Assembly: GCA_040289115.1 (NCBI GenBank)
Contig: PSKS01000078.1
Coordinates: 1 to 8,500 of the forward strand
DNA length: 8,500 nt
Source: JAUQQI01 sp040289115
GTDB lineage: Bacteria; Chloroflexota; Dehalococcoidia; JAUQQI01
Direction of reading: 5' to 3'
In this document: piece by piece, positions 1 to 6,230 of the stretch
How positions within the stretch are numbered: position 1 is the first letter of the stretch
Layout: every line of letters starts with the position of its first letter
Notes under the pieces: model-generated
What the model saw: the letters and a program-made list of their open reading frames with translations, nothing else
Told to the model about the DNA's origin: nothing
The model's database searches: none
Translations under genes and position numbers: made by a program

Positions 1-2
1 TG

Positions 3-138
3 GTCGCCAAAAAGGGCGAAGGGGTGGGCAAAGGTTCGAAGGTCGTGGCAATGGCAGACCGCGCTGGTCTGCCAGTGCTCGCCGGTCGAGGCGACCCTAG
101 TGGTAATCCGGCCGCATCGGGCCCACCCATACGGGTAG
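3..138 (+). pseudogene. Decayed IS5-family-like transposase fragment
   Basis: Reading from base 3 gives a stretch with the look of the central part of IS5-family transposases: AKKGEGVGKGSK, then VVAMADRAGLPV (about codons 2-25 of the fragment). The match is then lost in that frame and resumes in the frame beginning at base 76 as CSPVEATLV, which resembles the S-P-x-E-x-T-L-V segment that follows shortly after in the same family. That frame stops at 136-138. Between the two pieces a few residues are missing, so a small deletion or frameshift has broken the gene. The GKGSK part is also shorter than the usual lysine/arginine-rich version. The N-terminus lies outside the window, no C-terminal D/E part is seen, and no terminal inverted repeat could be identified. 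The family assignment is from memory of motifs, not a search. Alternatively this is an unrelated chance reading in GC-rich DNA. Confidence 0.55.
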
Positions 139-167
139 GTCTGGGATGAGCTTCGGCCTTCCAGACC
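138..167 (+). other. Hairpin with UUCG-type apex in the dsbA-like leader
   Basis: GGTCTGGGA (138-146) pairs with TTCCAGACC (159-167), nine pairs including one G-T. The enclosed bases contain GCTTCGGC (150-157), which can fold into a short stem capped by a UUCG tetraloop. No T-run follows, so this is not a standard intrinsic terminator. It lies about 100 bases upstream of the DsbA-like gene and could be a leader structure, an end of the decayed insertion element, or chance. The remaining stretch to 250 also contains the palindromes CTTGCAAG (174-181) and CTTGGCCAAG (244-253). No gene or convincing promoter was found there. Confidence 0.3.
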
Positions 168-252
168 CACGCTCTTGCAAGCCTTTAGGATAAGCAGGCA
201 TCAAGGCGGGATCTGCTAGGGCCCATCCCGGCAGCGGGAGCCACTTGGCCAA

Positions 253-258
253 GAGGAG
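253..258 (+). promoter_or_regulatory. Ribosome binding site of the DsbA-like gene
   Basis: GAGGAG, preceded by AA, is a strong Shine-Dalgarno match. It directly abuts the ATG at 259, which is too close for normal initiation, but stands six bases before the in-frame TTG at 265. The next in-frame ATG (286) is 27 bases away. The spacing therefore favours TTG 265 as the start. Confidence 0.6.
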
Positions 259-264
259 ATGGGT

Positions 265-969
265 TTGATAGAATTTGGGTTGAATATGACGGCCAAAGCC
301 AAGCGCCGGGGCACCAATCTCCTCCTTTTCGTGGTGCTGATAGTGACTCTGGTAGGCTCGGTGGGGCTTATAGCCTTACACTTCCAGACCGCAACCCAGC
401 CGATAGTTGGGCCGCCCCCGGCCGATTTCCCCTCGGGGCTTACCCCTGATGGCTACCCCTACAAGGGCAACCCTCAGGCCAAGGTCGTTATCGAGGAATT
501 CGCCGATTTTCAGTGCCCCTACTGCGGCCGCTACGCCGTGGAAGTAGCCCCTAAGTTGGACGAAAAGTACGTTAAAACCGGCCAGGTCTACGTAGTCTTC
601 AGGTACTTCCCCTTCATCGGTCCCGAATCCTTCCGGGCGGCCGAGGCTGCAGCCTGCGCGGCCGAGTCGGGGAAGTTCTGGGAGTATCAGTACGTTGTCT
701 TTGCCAACCAGCGGGGTGAGAACCGGGGGTGGTTCAGCAGCGACCGGCTTGCGGAATTTGCCCGGCTCGTGGGTCTGGACGTCGGAGGCTTTCAGGGCTG
801 TTTGGGGTCGGGCAAGTATGCCCGGTTCATTCAGGCCTCGGCCGAGCAGGCCCGAAAGCGAGGGATCCGTTCCACACCGACCGTGGTAATCAACGGCCGG
901 ACCTTTGAAGGACTTTATGACTTCGCCACCTACGACCGTTACATCGGCCAGCTTCTGGGATCGGGCTAG
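265..969 (+). CDS. Membrane-anchored DsbA-like thiol:disulfide oxidoreductase
   Basis: This is an extracytoplasmic thioredoxin-fold protein expected to introduce or shuffle disulfide bonds in exported proteins. Residue numbers count from the ATG at 259; the preferred TTG 265 start removes two residues. A basic N-terminus (KAKRR) precedes one hydrophobic segment (about 21-42) that fits a membrane anchor or uncleaved signal. The thioredoxin domain follows a Pro-rich linker. The active site is CPYC at 86-89 in the context FADFQCPYCGRYA, and the cis-proline loop is RSTPTVVING (Thr206-Pro207). A second cysteine pair, C133 (in AAACAAE) and C181 (in FQGCLG), is typical of bacterial DsbA/BdbD-like members and may form a structural disulfide. 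Length (about 234 residues) is normal. The next gene, a VKOR homologue, starts inside its 3' end, and VKOR proteins are known partners that reoxidise DsbA-type enzymes. The family call is firm; the client proteins are unknown. Start at 259 or 286 remains possible. Confidence 0.9.
   Translation: MIEFGLNMTAKAKRRGTNLLLFVVLIVTLVGSVGLIALHFQTATQPIVGPPPADFPSGLTPDGYPYKGNPQAKVVIEEFADFQCPYCGRYAVEVAPKLDEKYVKTGQVYVVFRYFPFIGPESFRAAEAAACAAESGKFWEYQYVVFANQRGENRGWFSSDRLAEFARLVGLDVGGFQGCLGSGKYARFIQASAEQARKRGIRSTPTVVINGRTFEGLYDFATYDRYIGQLLGSG
908..912 (+). promoter_or_regulatory. Ribosome binding site of the VKOR gene, inside the DsbA-like gene
   Basis: AAGGA lies four bases before the ATG at 917, within the coding sequence of the upstream gene. 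It selects ATG 917 over the in-frame TTG at 905, which has no comparable site. This implies that the two genes are co-transcribed and probably translationally coupled. Confidence 0.5.
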
Positions 970-1375
970 GCGGTGGGTTGGGCTCGGGCAGGTGGGCCTG
1001 GCCCTGGTGGGGGCCGGGGTCGCCGGCTACTTGAGCTGGACCCGCTTTTTCGGACTAACCCCGGTCTGTGTCGGGTTTGGCGGCTGCGATATCGTCAACG
1101 CCAGCAGGTTTTCCGAACTTCTGGGCCTGCCGGTGGCCCTGTGGGGTCTGGCCGCCTACGTTGCCCTGGCGGTGCTGGGCATTCTGAGCCTGCGGGGGGT
1201 GGGCTGGGCGGACCTGTTGGCCTTCGGGCTGGCCGTTGGGGGCTGGCTTTTCTCGATGTATCTTACGGCGGTGGAAGCCTTTGTCCTTCAGGCTTGGTGC
1301 GTCTGGTGCGTGGTTTCAGCCGTCACTATAAGCTTGATTACCGCACTCTCCGGCCTGCGCCTCCTGCGGCCATAG
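917..1375 (+). CDS. VKOR-family thiol oxidase (DsbB functional analogue)
   Basis: This is an integral membrane protein of the vitamin K epoxide reductase family. It is expected to reoxidise the adjacent DsbA-like protein and pass electrons to quinone. Numbering is from ATG 917 (152 aa). Four hydrophobic segments are seen (roughly 24-43, 72-92, 100-120, 124-148). The family signature is intact: loop cysteines C51 and C57 in PVCVGFGGCDIVN, Ser63 shortly after, the GLPVALWGLAAY helix start, and the redox pair CVWC (C128, C131) near the C-terminus. It is a stand-alone VKOR domain with no fused thioredoxin, consistent with using the neighbouring protein as partner. It overlaps that gene by 53 bases in another frame, an unusually long overlap that suggests coupled translation. 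A later GTG at 992 would give a shorter protein but would start at the first membrane helix and has no better ribosome binding site. Function is inferred from family and context. Confidence 0.9.
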   Translation: MTSPPTTVTSASFWDRARRWVGLGQVGLALVGAGVAGYLSWTRFFGLTPVCVGFGGCDIVNASRFSELLGLPVALWGLAAYVALAVLGILSLRGVGWADLLAFGLAVGGWLFSMYLTAVEAFVLQAWCVWCVVSAVTISLITALSGLRLLRP

Positions 1376-1386
1376 CCGAGCCAATT

Positions 1387-1430
1387 GGGAGCTGCCGGGC
1401 GGCCAGCGGTGGCCGCGGCCACGGGCTCCT
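1387..1430 (+). terminator. Terminator-like compound stem after the disulfide operon
   Basis: Twelve bases past the VKOR stop, GGGAGC (1387-1392) pairs with GCTCCT (1425-1430, one G-T pair), and CCG (1395-1397) pairs with CGG (1422-1424) after a two-base bulge. Inside lie competing stems: GGCCA/TGGCC (1401-1405 with 1410-1414) and the palindrome GTGGCCGCGGCCAC (1409-1422). The position fits the end of a transcription unit, but the bases that follow are ACAAAAAGGC rather than a T-run, so an intrinsic terminator is only a weak call. A Rho-dependent or purely structural role is possible. Confidence 0.25.
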
Positions 1431-1434
1431 ACAA

Positions 1435-1448
1435 AAAGGCTAGCCTTT
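1435..1448. repeat. 14-bp perfect palindrome AAAGGCTAGCCTTT
   Basis: This is a perfect dyad just downstream of the terminator-like stem. As RNA it could form five pairs around a CTAG loop. It might be an extra terminator stem acting on either strand or a protein site. A further small inverted repeat, AACCT-TCC-AGGTT, lies at 1466-1478. No protein can be matched to either from sequence alone. Confidence 0.4.
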
Positions 1449-1513
1449 AAGAAGCCCCAGGGCGCAACCTTCCAGGTTAACCCGCCGCTACGGACCGCCT
1501 ACACCTTCGAGTA

Positions 1514-1537
1514 GGTAGAAAACTACCCGCGCGGGTA
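1514..1537 (+). promoter_or_regulatory. Overlapping inverted repeats upstream of the molybdoenzyme operon
   Basis: Two symmetric elements share bases. GGTAG-AAAA-CTACC (1514-1527) is a stem-loop, and TACCCGCGCGGGTA (1524-1537) is a perfect 14-bp palindrome. They cannot both form as RNA hairpins because TACC belongs to each. If the promoter candidate at 1555-1582 is right, the palindrome is centred near -58, a normal place for an activator or repressor site. If transcription starts further upstream, the pair could act as alternative RNA folds. The role is inferred from position only. Confidence 0.3.
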
Positions 1538-1554
1538 TTGCCTTAGGATGAACC

Positions 1555-1582
1555 TGAGTCCCATCCTTTAAACGGATATATT
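1555..1582 (+). promoter_or_regulatory. Candidate promoter of the molybdoenzyme operon
   Basis: TATATT (1577-1582) matches five of six bases of a bacterial -10 box and sits in the only AT-rich pocket of the spacer. The -35 region is poor: TGAGTC at 1555-1560 lies 16 bases upstream. An activator-dependent promoter would fit the poor -35 and the palindrome upstream. It predicts a leader of about 30 bases. TTTAAA at 1567-1572 also resembles an archaeal TATA element, which is noted but not preferred. Confidence 0.3.
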
Positions 1583-1618
1583 CATCGTCAATGTCGATTC
1601 CTAAAGTGGGGGGGAACG

Positions 1619-4600
1619 ATGCCGGGTCTATCCCGTCGGGATTTCCTTAAGCTGGCTGCCGGCCTGGGAGCCGGTGCAGGCGCGGCTCTGGTGGCTCGGA
1701 ACCTGGCGTTCCTCGAAGAGGTAACCGTGGTGGAGAATCCCCTGGCGGCTTACCCTAACCGGGACTGGGAGAAGGCCTACCGGGAGCTTTTTAACTTTGA
1801 CTCCAAGTTCGCCTTTCTGTGTGCGCCTAACGACACCCATAACTGCCTCCTCTTGGGTGTGGTCAAGCACGGCATTGTTACCCGGATAGAGCCCTCGTAT
1901 GGGTACGGCCAGGCGGTTGACGTCTACGGAAACCAGGCATCCCACCGCTGGGAGCCCAGGGCCTGTCAGAAAGGGTTGAGTCTAACCCGCCGCATTTACG
2001 GCGACCGCCGAATCAAGGGGCCCATGGTCCGTAAGGGATTCCTCGAGTGGGCGAGGGCCGGTTATCCCCGGGACCCGGAGACCGGAGTGCCCCCGGCCCA
2101 GTACTTCCGCCGTGGCCAGGACGAGTGGCTGCGGCTTACCTGGGATGAGGCATATCGGCTGGTAGCTCAAACCATCGTGAACATCGCCGCGACTTACTCC
2201 GGCCAAGAGGGCCAGGAAAGGCTGCGGCGCCAGGGGTATGACCCAGCTATGGTGGAGGCCACGGCGGGGGCCGGCACCCAGGTCCTCAAGTTCCGTGGCG
2301 GCATGCCCTTCCTAGGAGCAACCCGAATTTTCGGCTTTTACCGCTTTGCCAATATGCTGGCCCTCCTCGATGCCTATATCCGGAAGGTCCCACCCGACCA
2401 GGCCCTGGGGGCCCGGGGTTGGGACAACTATAGCTGGCACACCGACCTTCCGCCGGGGCATCCGATGGTTACCGGCCAGCAGACGGTAGATTTTGACCTT
2501 TTCACGGCCGAGAATGCTCGCCTCATCACCCTCTGGGGGATGAACTGGATCTGCACCAAAATGCCCGACGGCCACTGGCTGACCGAGGCAAGACTTCACG
2601 GCGCGAAGGTCATTGTCATCGCCTGCGAGTACCAGGCCACGGCCAGCAAGGCCGACGAGGTCGTGATCATCCGGCCTGGAACCGACACGGCCCTAGCCCT
2701 TGGAATCGCCCGGGTAATTATCGAAGAAGGGCTATTTGACGGCGCGTTCGTCAAAAGCTTCACGGACCTACCCCTTCTAGTACGTCTGGACACCTTGCAA
2801 CTCCTGCGGGCCGCGGAGGTCGTCCCCGGCTATCGCAATGCGACATTGGGCAACTTCACCAAGGTTCTGGAGCCGGGGCAGACTGCCGACCCGCCCATAA
2901 ATCAGGCGGCCCAGTACGTGCCTCGAACCCTGCGGGATGAATGGGGTGACTTCGTCGTCTGGGACCTCAACAGCCAGAGCCCCCGGGTCATAACCCGGGA
3001 CCAGGTGGGTAAATACTTCCAGGAAGCTGGGATTGACCCGGCCCTGAGGGGAACATTCAGCGTCCGGACTGTCGACGGCCGGACGGTGCAGGTCCGGCCA
3101 GTTTTCGACCTGCTGGTCGAGTATCTTGAGAACTTCGACCCGGTCACGGTATCTGAGGTCACCTGGGCCCCCGTCGACGCCGTCTACTCCCTGGCCCGTC
3201 AGATTGCCGCCAACCCAGGCCGGACCCTTATCGTCCACGGAATGGGGCCCAACCACTTCTTCAACGCCGACCTCAAGGACCGGGCCCTCTTCCTGGTAGC
3301 CGCCCTTACCGCCAACATCGGCAAGTTCGGGGGAAGTCCGGGAAGCTATGCGGGCAACTACCGCGGGGCCCTCTTCAATGGCCTCTATTATTACATCTTC
3401 GAAGACCCCTTCCGGGTCCAGACTGACCCCGACGGGGAGATTATGACCCGGGCTTATTACAAGGCCGAATCGGCCCATTATTTCAACTATGGGGACCGGC
3501 CCCTTCGGGTGGGAAACAAGCTTTTTACCGGCAAGACCCACATACCCACACCCACCAAGTTCCTGTGGTTCGGCAACTCAAACTCGATCTTGGGGAACAT
3601 CAAGTGGACTTATGACGTGCTGGTAAATACCCTGCCTAAGGTCGAGGCCGTGGTCGTCAACGACTGGTGGTGGACCCTCAGCTGTGAGTACGCCGATGTT
3701 GTACTCGCCGTGGACTCCTGGGCGGAGTTTAAGCACCCAGACATGGCCGGGTCGGTCACCAACCCCTTCGTTCAGGTTTTCCCCCGCACGCCGCTGCCCA
3801 GGGTGTTCGACACCGTGGGGGATATCGATACCCTGGCCGGGGTGGCCCGGGCCCTGGCGGAGCTGACGGGCGAAGCCAGGTTTAAGGACTATTGGAAGTT
3901 TGTCTACGAAAATCGGGTCGATGTCTACCTCCAGCGGATCCTGGACCGGAGCAACGCCCTGCGGGGGTTCAAGTTCGCCGAACTGGAGGAGAAAGCCCGC
4001 CAGGGGATCCCCGCCCTGCTGATGACCCGAACTTACCCGAAGGTTATGGGTTGGGAGCAGACCGAAGAGAGTCGACCCTGGTATACGAAAACGGGCCGGC
4101 TTGAATTCTACCGGGAGGAACCCGAGTTCATTGAACTCGGGGAGAACCTGCCGGTTTACCGGGAGCCGGTGGATGCCACCCCTTACGAGCCCAACGTCAT
4201 CGTCGGCAAGCCCCACCCGGCCCTTAGGCCCACTCCGCCCGAGGCTTATGGCTTATCCCGTGGCGATATCTCCACGGAGGTGCGGCAGGTCCGCAATGTC
4301 CTGAAGGCCTGGGCCGAGCTGAAAGCAAGCCCTCATCCCCGACGCCGGGATGGGCTGACCCACCTATTCATCACCCCCAAATACCGCCACGGGGCCCACA
4401 CCACACCCACCGACGTGGATCTGGTTGCCGTTTACTTTGGCCCATTCGGTGACCCATACCGGCGGGACCGCCGCATGCCCTTTGTGAACGAAGGCTACGT
4501 AGACATTAACCCCCTCGATGCCAAGGAACTGGGTATTGAGGACGGGGACTACGTCTGGATTGACGCCGACCCCGACGACCGTCCATTCCGGGGGGCCACG

Positions 4601-5077
4601 ACGACCGACCCGAACTTTAAGGTCGCCCGCCTCCTCTGCCGGGCCCGCTACTACAACGGCATCCCACGGGGCGTACTGCGAATGTGGTTCAACATGTATC
4701 AGGCCAGCCACGGCACCGTGGAAGGGCAGACCACCCGGCCGGATGGCCTGGCCAAGAACCCCCGCACCGGGTATCAGGCGCTCTTTAGGTCCGGCGGGCA
4801 CCAGTCGGCAACCCGGGCCTGGCTGCGGCCGACCCTCTTGACAGATTCGCTGGTGCGCAAGGACTATTTCGGCCAAACCATCGGCAAGGGCTTTGCTGCC
4901 GACATCCACTGCGCTAACGGGGCACCTAAGGAGTCCTTTGTCCGGATCAGCAAGGCTGAGGACGGCGGCCTTGGCGGCCAGGGTCTTTGGCGGCCGGCCG
5001 CGCTGGGCCTTCGGCCCACCTACGAGAGCCGGGCGATGAAAACGTACCTGGAGGGGGGCTTCATTACCATTCGCTGA
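1619..5077 (+). CDS. Type II molybdopterin oxidoreductase, catalytic alpha subunit (NarG/NXR/Ebd-like)
   Basis: This is the catalytic subunit of a Mo-bisMGD enzyme of the DMSO reductase superfamily. A twin-arginine signal opens it (SRRDFLKLAAGLGAGAGAAL, residues 5-24), so it should act outside the cytoplasmic membrane. The N-terminal Fe-S region follows (CAPNDTHNC, residues 68-76; RACQKG with C116). Then come RIYGDRRIKGPMVRKG (125-140), the TWDEA helix (174-178), and FRGGMPFLGATRIFG (225-239). WHTDLPPGHP (273-282) aligns with NarG's WYCDLPP, so Asp276 is the predicted Mo ligand, the mark of type II enzymes. TKMPDGHWLTEAR (313-325) and IIRPGTDTALALG (350-362) complete the MGD-binding body. The C-terminal cofactor domain includes INPLDAKELGIEDGDYVWI (963-981) and GAPKESFVRI (1101-1110). 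Length (1152 aa) matches NarG/NxrA-size proteins. The third FS0 cysteine is missing (Gly80). ATG 1619 is preceded by a G-rich site and places the twin arginines correctly. Substrate and reaction direction cannot be assigned. Confidence 0.95.
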   Translation: MPGLSRRDFLKLAAGLGAGAGAALVARNLAFLEEVTVVENPLAAYPNRDWEKAYRELFNFDSKFAFLCAPNDTHNCLLLGVVKHGIVTRIEPSYGYGQAVDVYGNQASHRWEPRACQKGLSLTRRIYGDRRIKGPMVRKGFLEWARAGYPRDPETGVPPAQYFRRGQDEWLRLTWDEAYRLVAQTIVNIAATYSGQEGQERLRRQGYDPAMVEATAGAGTQVLKFRGGMPFLGATRIFGFYRFANMLALLDAYIRKVPPDQALGARGWDNYSWHTDLPPGHPMVTGQQTVDFDLFTAENARLITLWGMNWICTKMPDGHWLTEARLHGAKVIVIACEYQATASKADEVVIIRPGTDTALALGIARVIIEEGLFDGAFVKSFTDLPLLVRLDTLQLLRAAEVVPGYRNATLGNFTKVLEPGQTADPPINQAAQYVPRTLRDEWGDFVVWDLNSQSPRVITRDQVGKYFQEAGIDPALRGTFSVRTVDGRTVQVRPVFDLLVEYLENFDPVTVSEVTWAPVDAVYSLARQIAANPGRTLIVHGMGPNHFFNADLKDRALFLVAALTANIGKFGGSPGSYAGNYRGALFNGLYYYIFEDPFRVQTDPDGEIMTRAYYKAESAHYFNYGDRPLRVGNKLFTGKTHIPTPTKFLWFGNSNSILGNIKWTYDVLVNTLPKVEAVVVNDWWWTLSCEYADVVLAVDSWAEFKHPDMAGSVTNPFVQVFPRTPLPRVFDTVGDIDTLAGVARALAELTGEARFKDYWKFVYENRVDVYLQRILDRSNALRGFKFAELEEKARQGIPALLMTRTYPKVMGWEQTEESRPWYTKTGRLEFYREEPEFIELGENLPVYREPVDATPYEPNVIVGKPHPALRPTPPEAYGLSRGDISTEVRQVRNVLKAWAELKASPHPRRRDGLTHLFITPKYRHGAHTTPTDVDLVAVYFGPFGDPYRRDRRMPFVNEGYVDINPLDAKELGIEDGDYVWIDADPDDRPFRGATTTDPNFKVARLLCRARYYNGIPRGVLRMWFNMYQASHGTVEGQTTRPDGLAKNPRTGYQALFRSGGHQSATRAWLRPTLLTDSLVRKDYFGQTIGKGFAADIHCANGAPKESFVRISKAEDGGLGGQGLWRPAALGLRPTYESRAMKTYLEGGFITIR

Positions 5078-5078
5078 C

Positions 5079-5085
5079 AGGGGGG
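5079..5085 (+). promoter_or_regulatory. Ribosome binding site of the beta subunit
   Basis: AGGGGGG starts one base after the alpha stop codon and ends five bases before the beta ATG. Like the G7 tract before alpha, it is a G-run rather than a textbook GGAGG. With only 13 bases between the genes, coupled translation is likely. Confidence 0.5.
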
Positions 5086-5090
5086 CAGTC

Positions 5091-6218
5091 ATGCCGAAGG
5101 TATTCAACTGGCAGATAAACCGGGAGATGGAGTATCCGTACCCCGCATCGCCGCCGGAGCGCCAGTTTGCCGCCGTCTTCGATATCAACAAGTGCATCGC
5201 CTGTCAGACGTGCACCCTGGCCTGCAAACAGGCTTGGACATCCGGCCGCGGTCAGGAGCACATGTTCTGGAACAACGTGGAAACCAAGCCTTACGGGTCC
5301 TACCCCCTGGCCTGGGACGTTCGGCTGCTGGAAATGCTCGGCCCTCAAACCTGGGACGGTGATACCTATACCGGCAAAACCATCTTCGAGGCGGCACCTC
5401 CCGGTGAAGTGGCCGTGGGCTTCCTGCCCGAGGACCTCGATTGGACCCACCCGGGCCTTGGGGAGGACGAGGTGTACGGAGTGGTGGAGGGTGGGGCCTA
5501 CTTTGGGATCCCCCACCAGCTCTGGTTCTTCTACCTGCAGCGCATCTGCAACCATTGCACGTACCCTGCCTGCCTGGCAGCTTGCCCCCGGCGAGCAATT
5601 TACAAGCGTCGGGAAGACGGGATCGTCCTCATCGACCAGACCAGGTGCCGGGGATACCGGGAGTGCGTGCGGGCCTGCCCGTATAAAAAGGTTTTTTATA
5701 ACGGGGTAACCCGGATTTCGGAAAAGTGCATCGCCTGTTTCCCTAGGGTCGAGCAGGGTCTGCAGCCCTTCTGTACCGTAAACTGCATCGGCCGGATCCG
5801 TATCAACGGCTGGATCCATACCCCAGACAAGGCCGACCCGGAAAACCCTGTCGATTTTTTGGTCCACATTCGGAAGGTGGCCCTGCCGCTCTATCCGCAG
5901 TTCGGCCTTCAGGTAAATATCTATTACATTCCGCCCATTCACGTTCCGCCCAAGTTCCTACGCCAAATGTTCGGTCCGCGCGTCGAGCGGGCCATCGAAA
6001 CCTACCGAAACGCCCCGAATGACCCCGAACTCCGGGGCGTACTGATGCTGATGGGGGCGACCGAGCGCTGGGTAGATAAGTTCCGGGTTCAAGGCGATTA
6101 CGTTTACGGCTACGACGCCAAGGGGAACGAGCTAGTAAGGGTACCCCTCAAGGAGCCGATTTACCTTCGCCCGGTTTACGACCGACAATTTGCCGTCTAT
6201 CGGCACAATATCACCTGA
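5091..6218 (+). CDS. Molybdoenzyme beta subunit, four Fe-S clusters (NarH/NXR/Ebd-like)
   Basis: This is the electron-transfer subunit that wires alpha to the gamma heme. Four cysteine groups are seen. Group I is C35-x2-C38-x2-C41-x3-C45 (NKCIACQTCTLACK). Group II is C153-x2-C156-x4-C161-x3-C165 (CNHCTYPACLAAC). Group III is CRGYRECVRACPYKK, with C186, Tyr189, C192 and C196. Group IV is C213-x2-C216 with C228 and C232 (EKCIACF, FCTVNCIGRIR). In NarH the Tyr189 position is a Trp and the group holds a [3Fe-4S] cluster; a non-cysteine residue here predicts the same, so three [4Fe-4S] plus one [3Fe-4S]. There is no signal peptide, so export should be by piggy-back on alpha's Tat signal. Length (375 aa) lies between EbdB-type and NarH-type proteins. 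It starts 13 bases after alpha. The family call is firm. Confidence 0.95.
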   Translation: MPKVFNWQINREMEYPYPASPPERQFAAVFDINKCIACQTCTLACKQAWTSGRGQEHMFWNNVETKPYGSYPLAWDVRLLEMLGPQTWDGDTYTGKTIFEAAPPGEVAVGFLPEDLDWTHPGLGEDEVYGVVEGGAYFGIPHQLWFFYLQRICNHCTYPACLAACPRRAIYKRREDGIVLIDQTRCRGYRECVRACPYKKVFYNGVTRISEKCIACFPRVEQGLQPFCTVNCIGRIRINGWIHTPDKADPENPVDFLVHIRKVALPLYPQFGLQVNIYYIPPIHVPPKFLRQMFGPRVERAIETYRNAPNDPELRGVLMLMGATERWVDKFRVQGDYVYGYDAKGNELVRVPLKEPIYLRPVYDRQFAVYRHNIT

Positions 6219-6223
6219 GGTGA
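6217..6223 (+). promoter_or_regulatory. Ribosome binding site of gamma, overlapping the beta stop codon
   Basis: GAGGTGA overlaps the last two bases of the beta TGA and stands seven bases before the gamma ATG at 6231. It is the best anti-Shine-Dalgarno match in the operon. It suggests gamma is translated efficiently and may be coupled to termination on beta. Confidence 0.6.
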
Positions 6224-6230
6224 GTCGACC

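Noticed and set aside
52..74. Perfect 9-bp stem TGGCAGACC/GGTCTGCCA with a 5-base loop as a terminator
   Set aside because: It lies inside the transposase-like reading and is produced by the codons for MADRAGLP. No T-run follows on either strand.
973..1443. 156-codon + strand frame overlapping the VKOR gene
   Set aside because: The Gly/Arg/Pro-rich product is an out-of-frame shadow of VKOR, whose motifs are intact in the other frame.
1548..1571. Seven-residue leader peptide (MNLSPIL) before alpha
   Set aside because: There is no properly spaced ribosome binding site, and the residues show no attenuation-type repeats.
2777..3541. 254-codon open frame on the minus strand within alpha
   Set aside because: It is opposite a well-conserved coding region. 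The translation shows no family motif, as is common for GC-rich shadow frames.
4364..5197. 277-codon minus-strand open frame spanning the alpha/beta junction
   Set aside because: It is antisense to the conserved C-terminus of alpha and has no ribosome binding site or motif support.
5064..5942. 292-codon open frame on the minus strand across beta
   Set aside because: It mirrors the beta reading frame, is low complexity, lacks recognisable motifs, and conflicts with the conserved cysteine motifs on the + strand.
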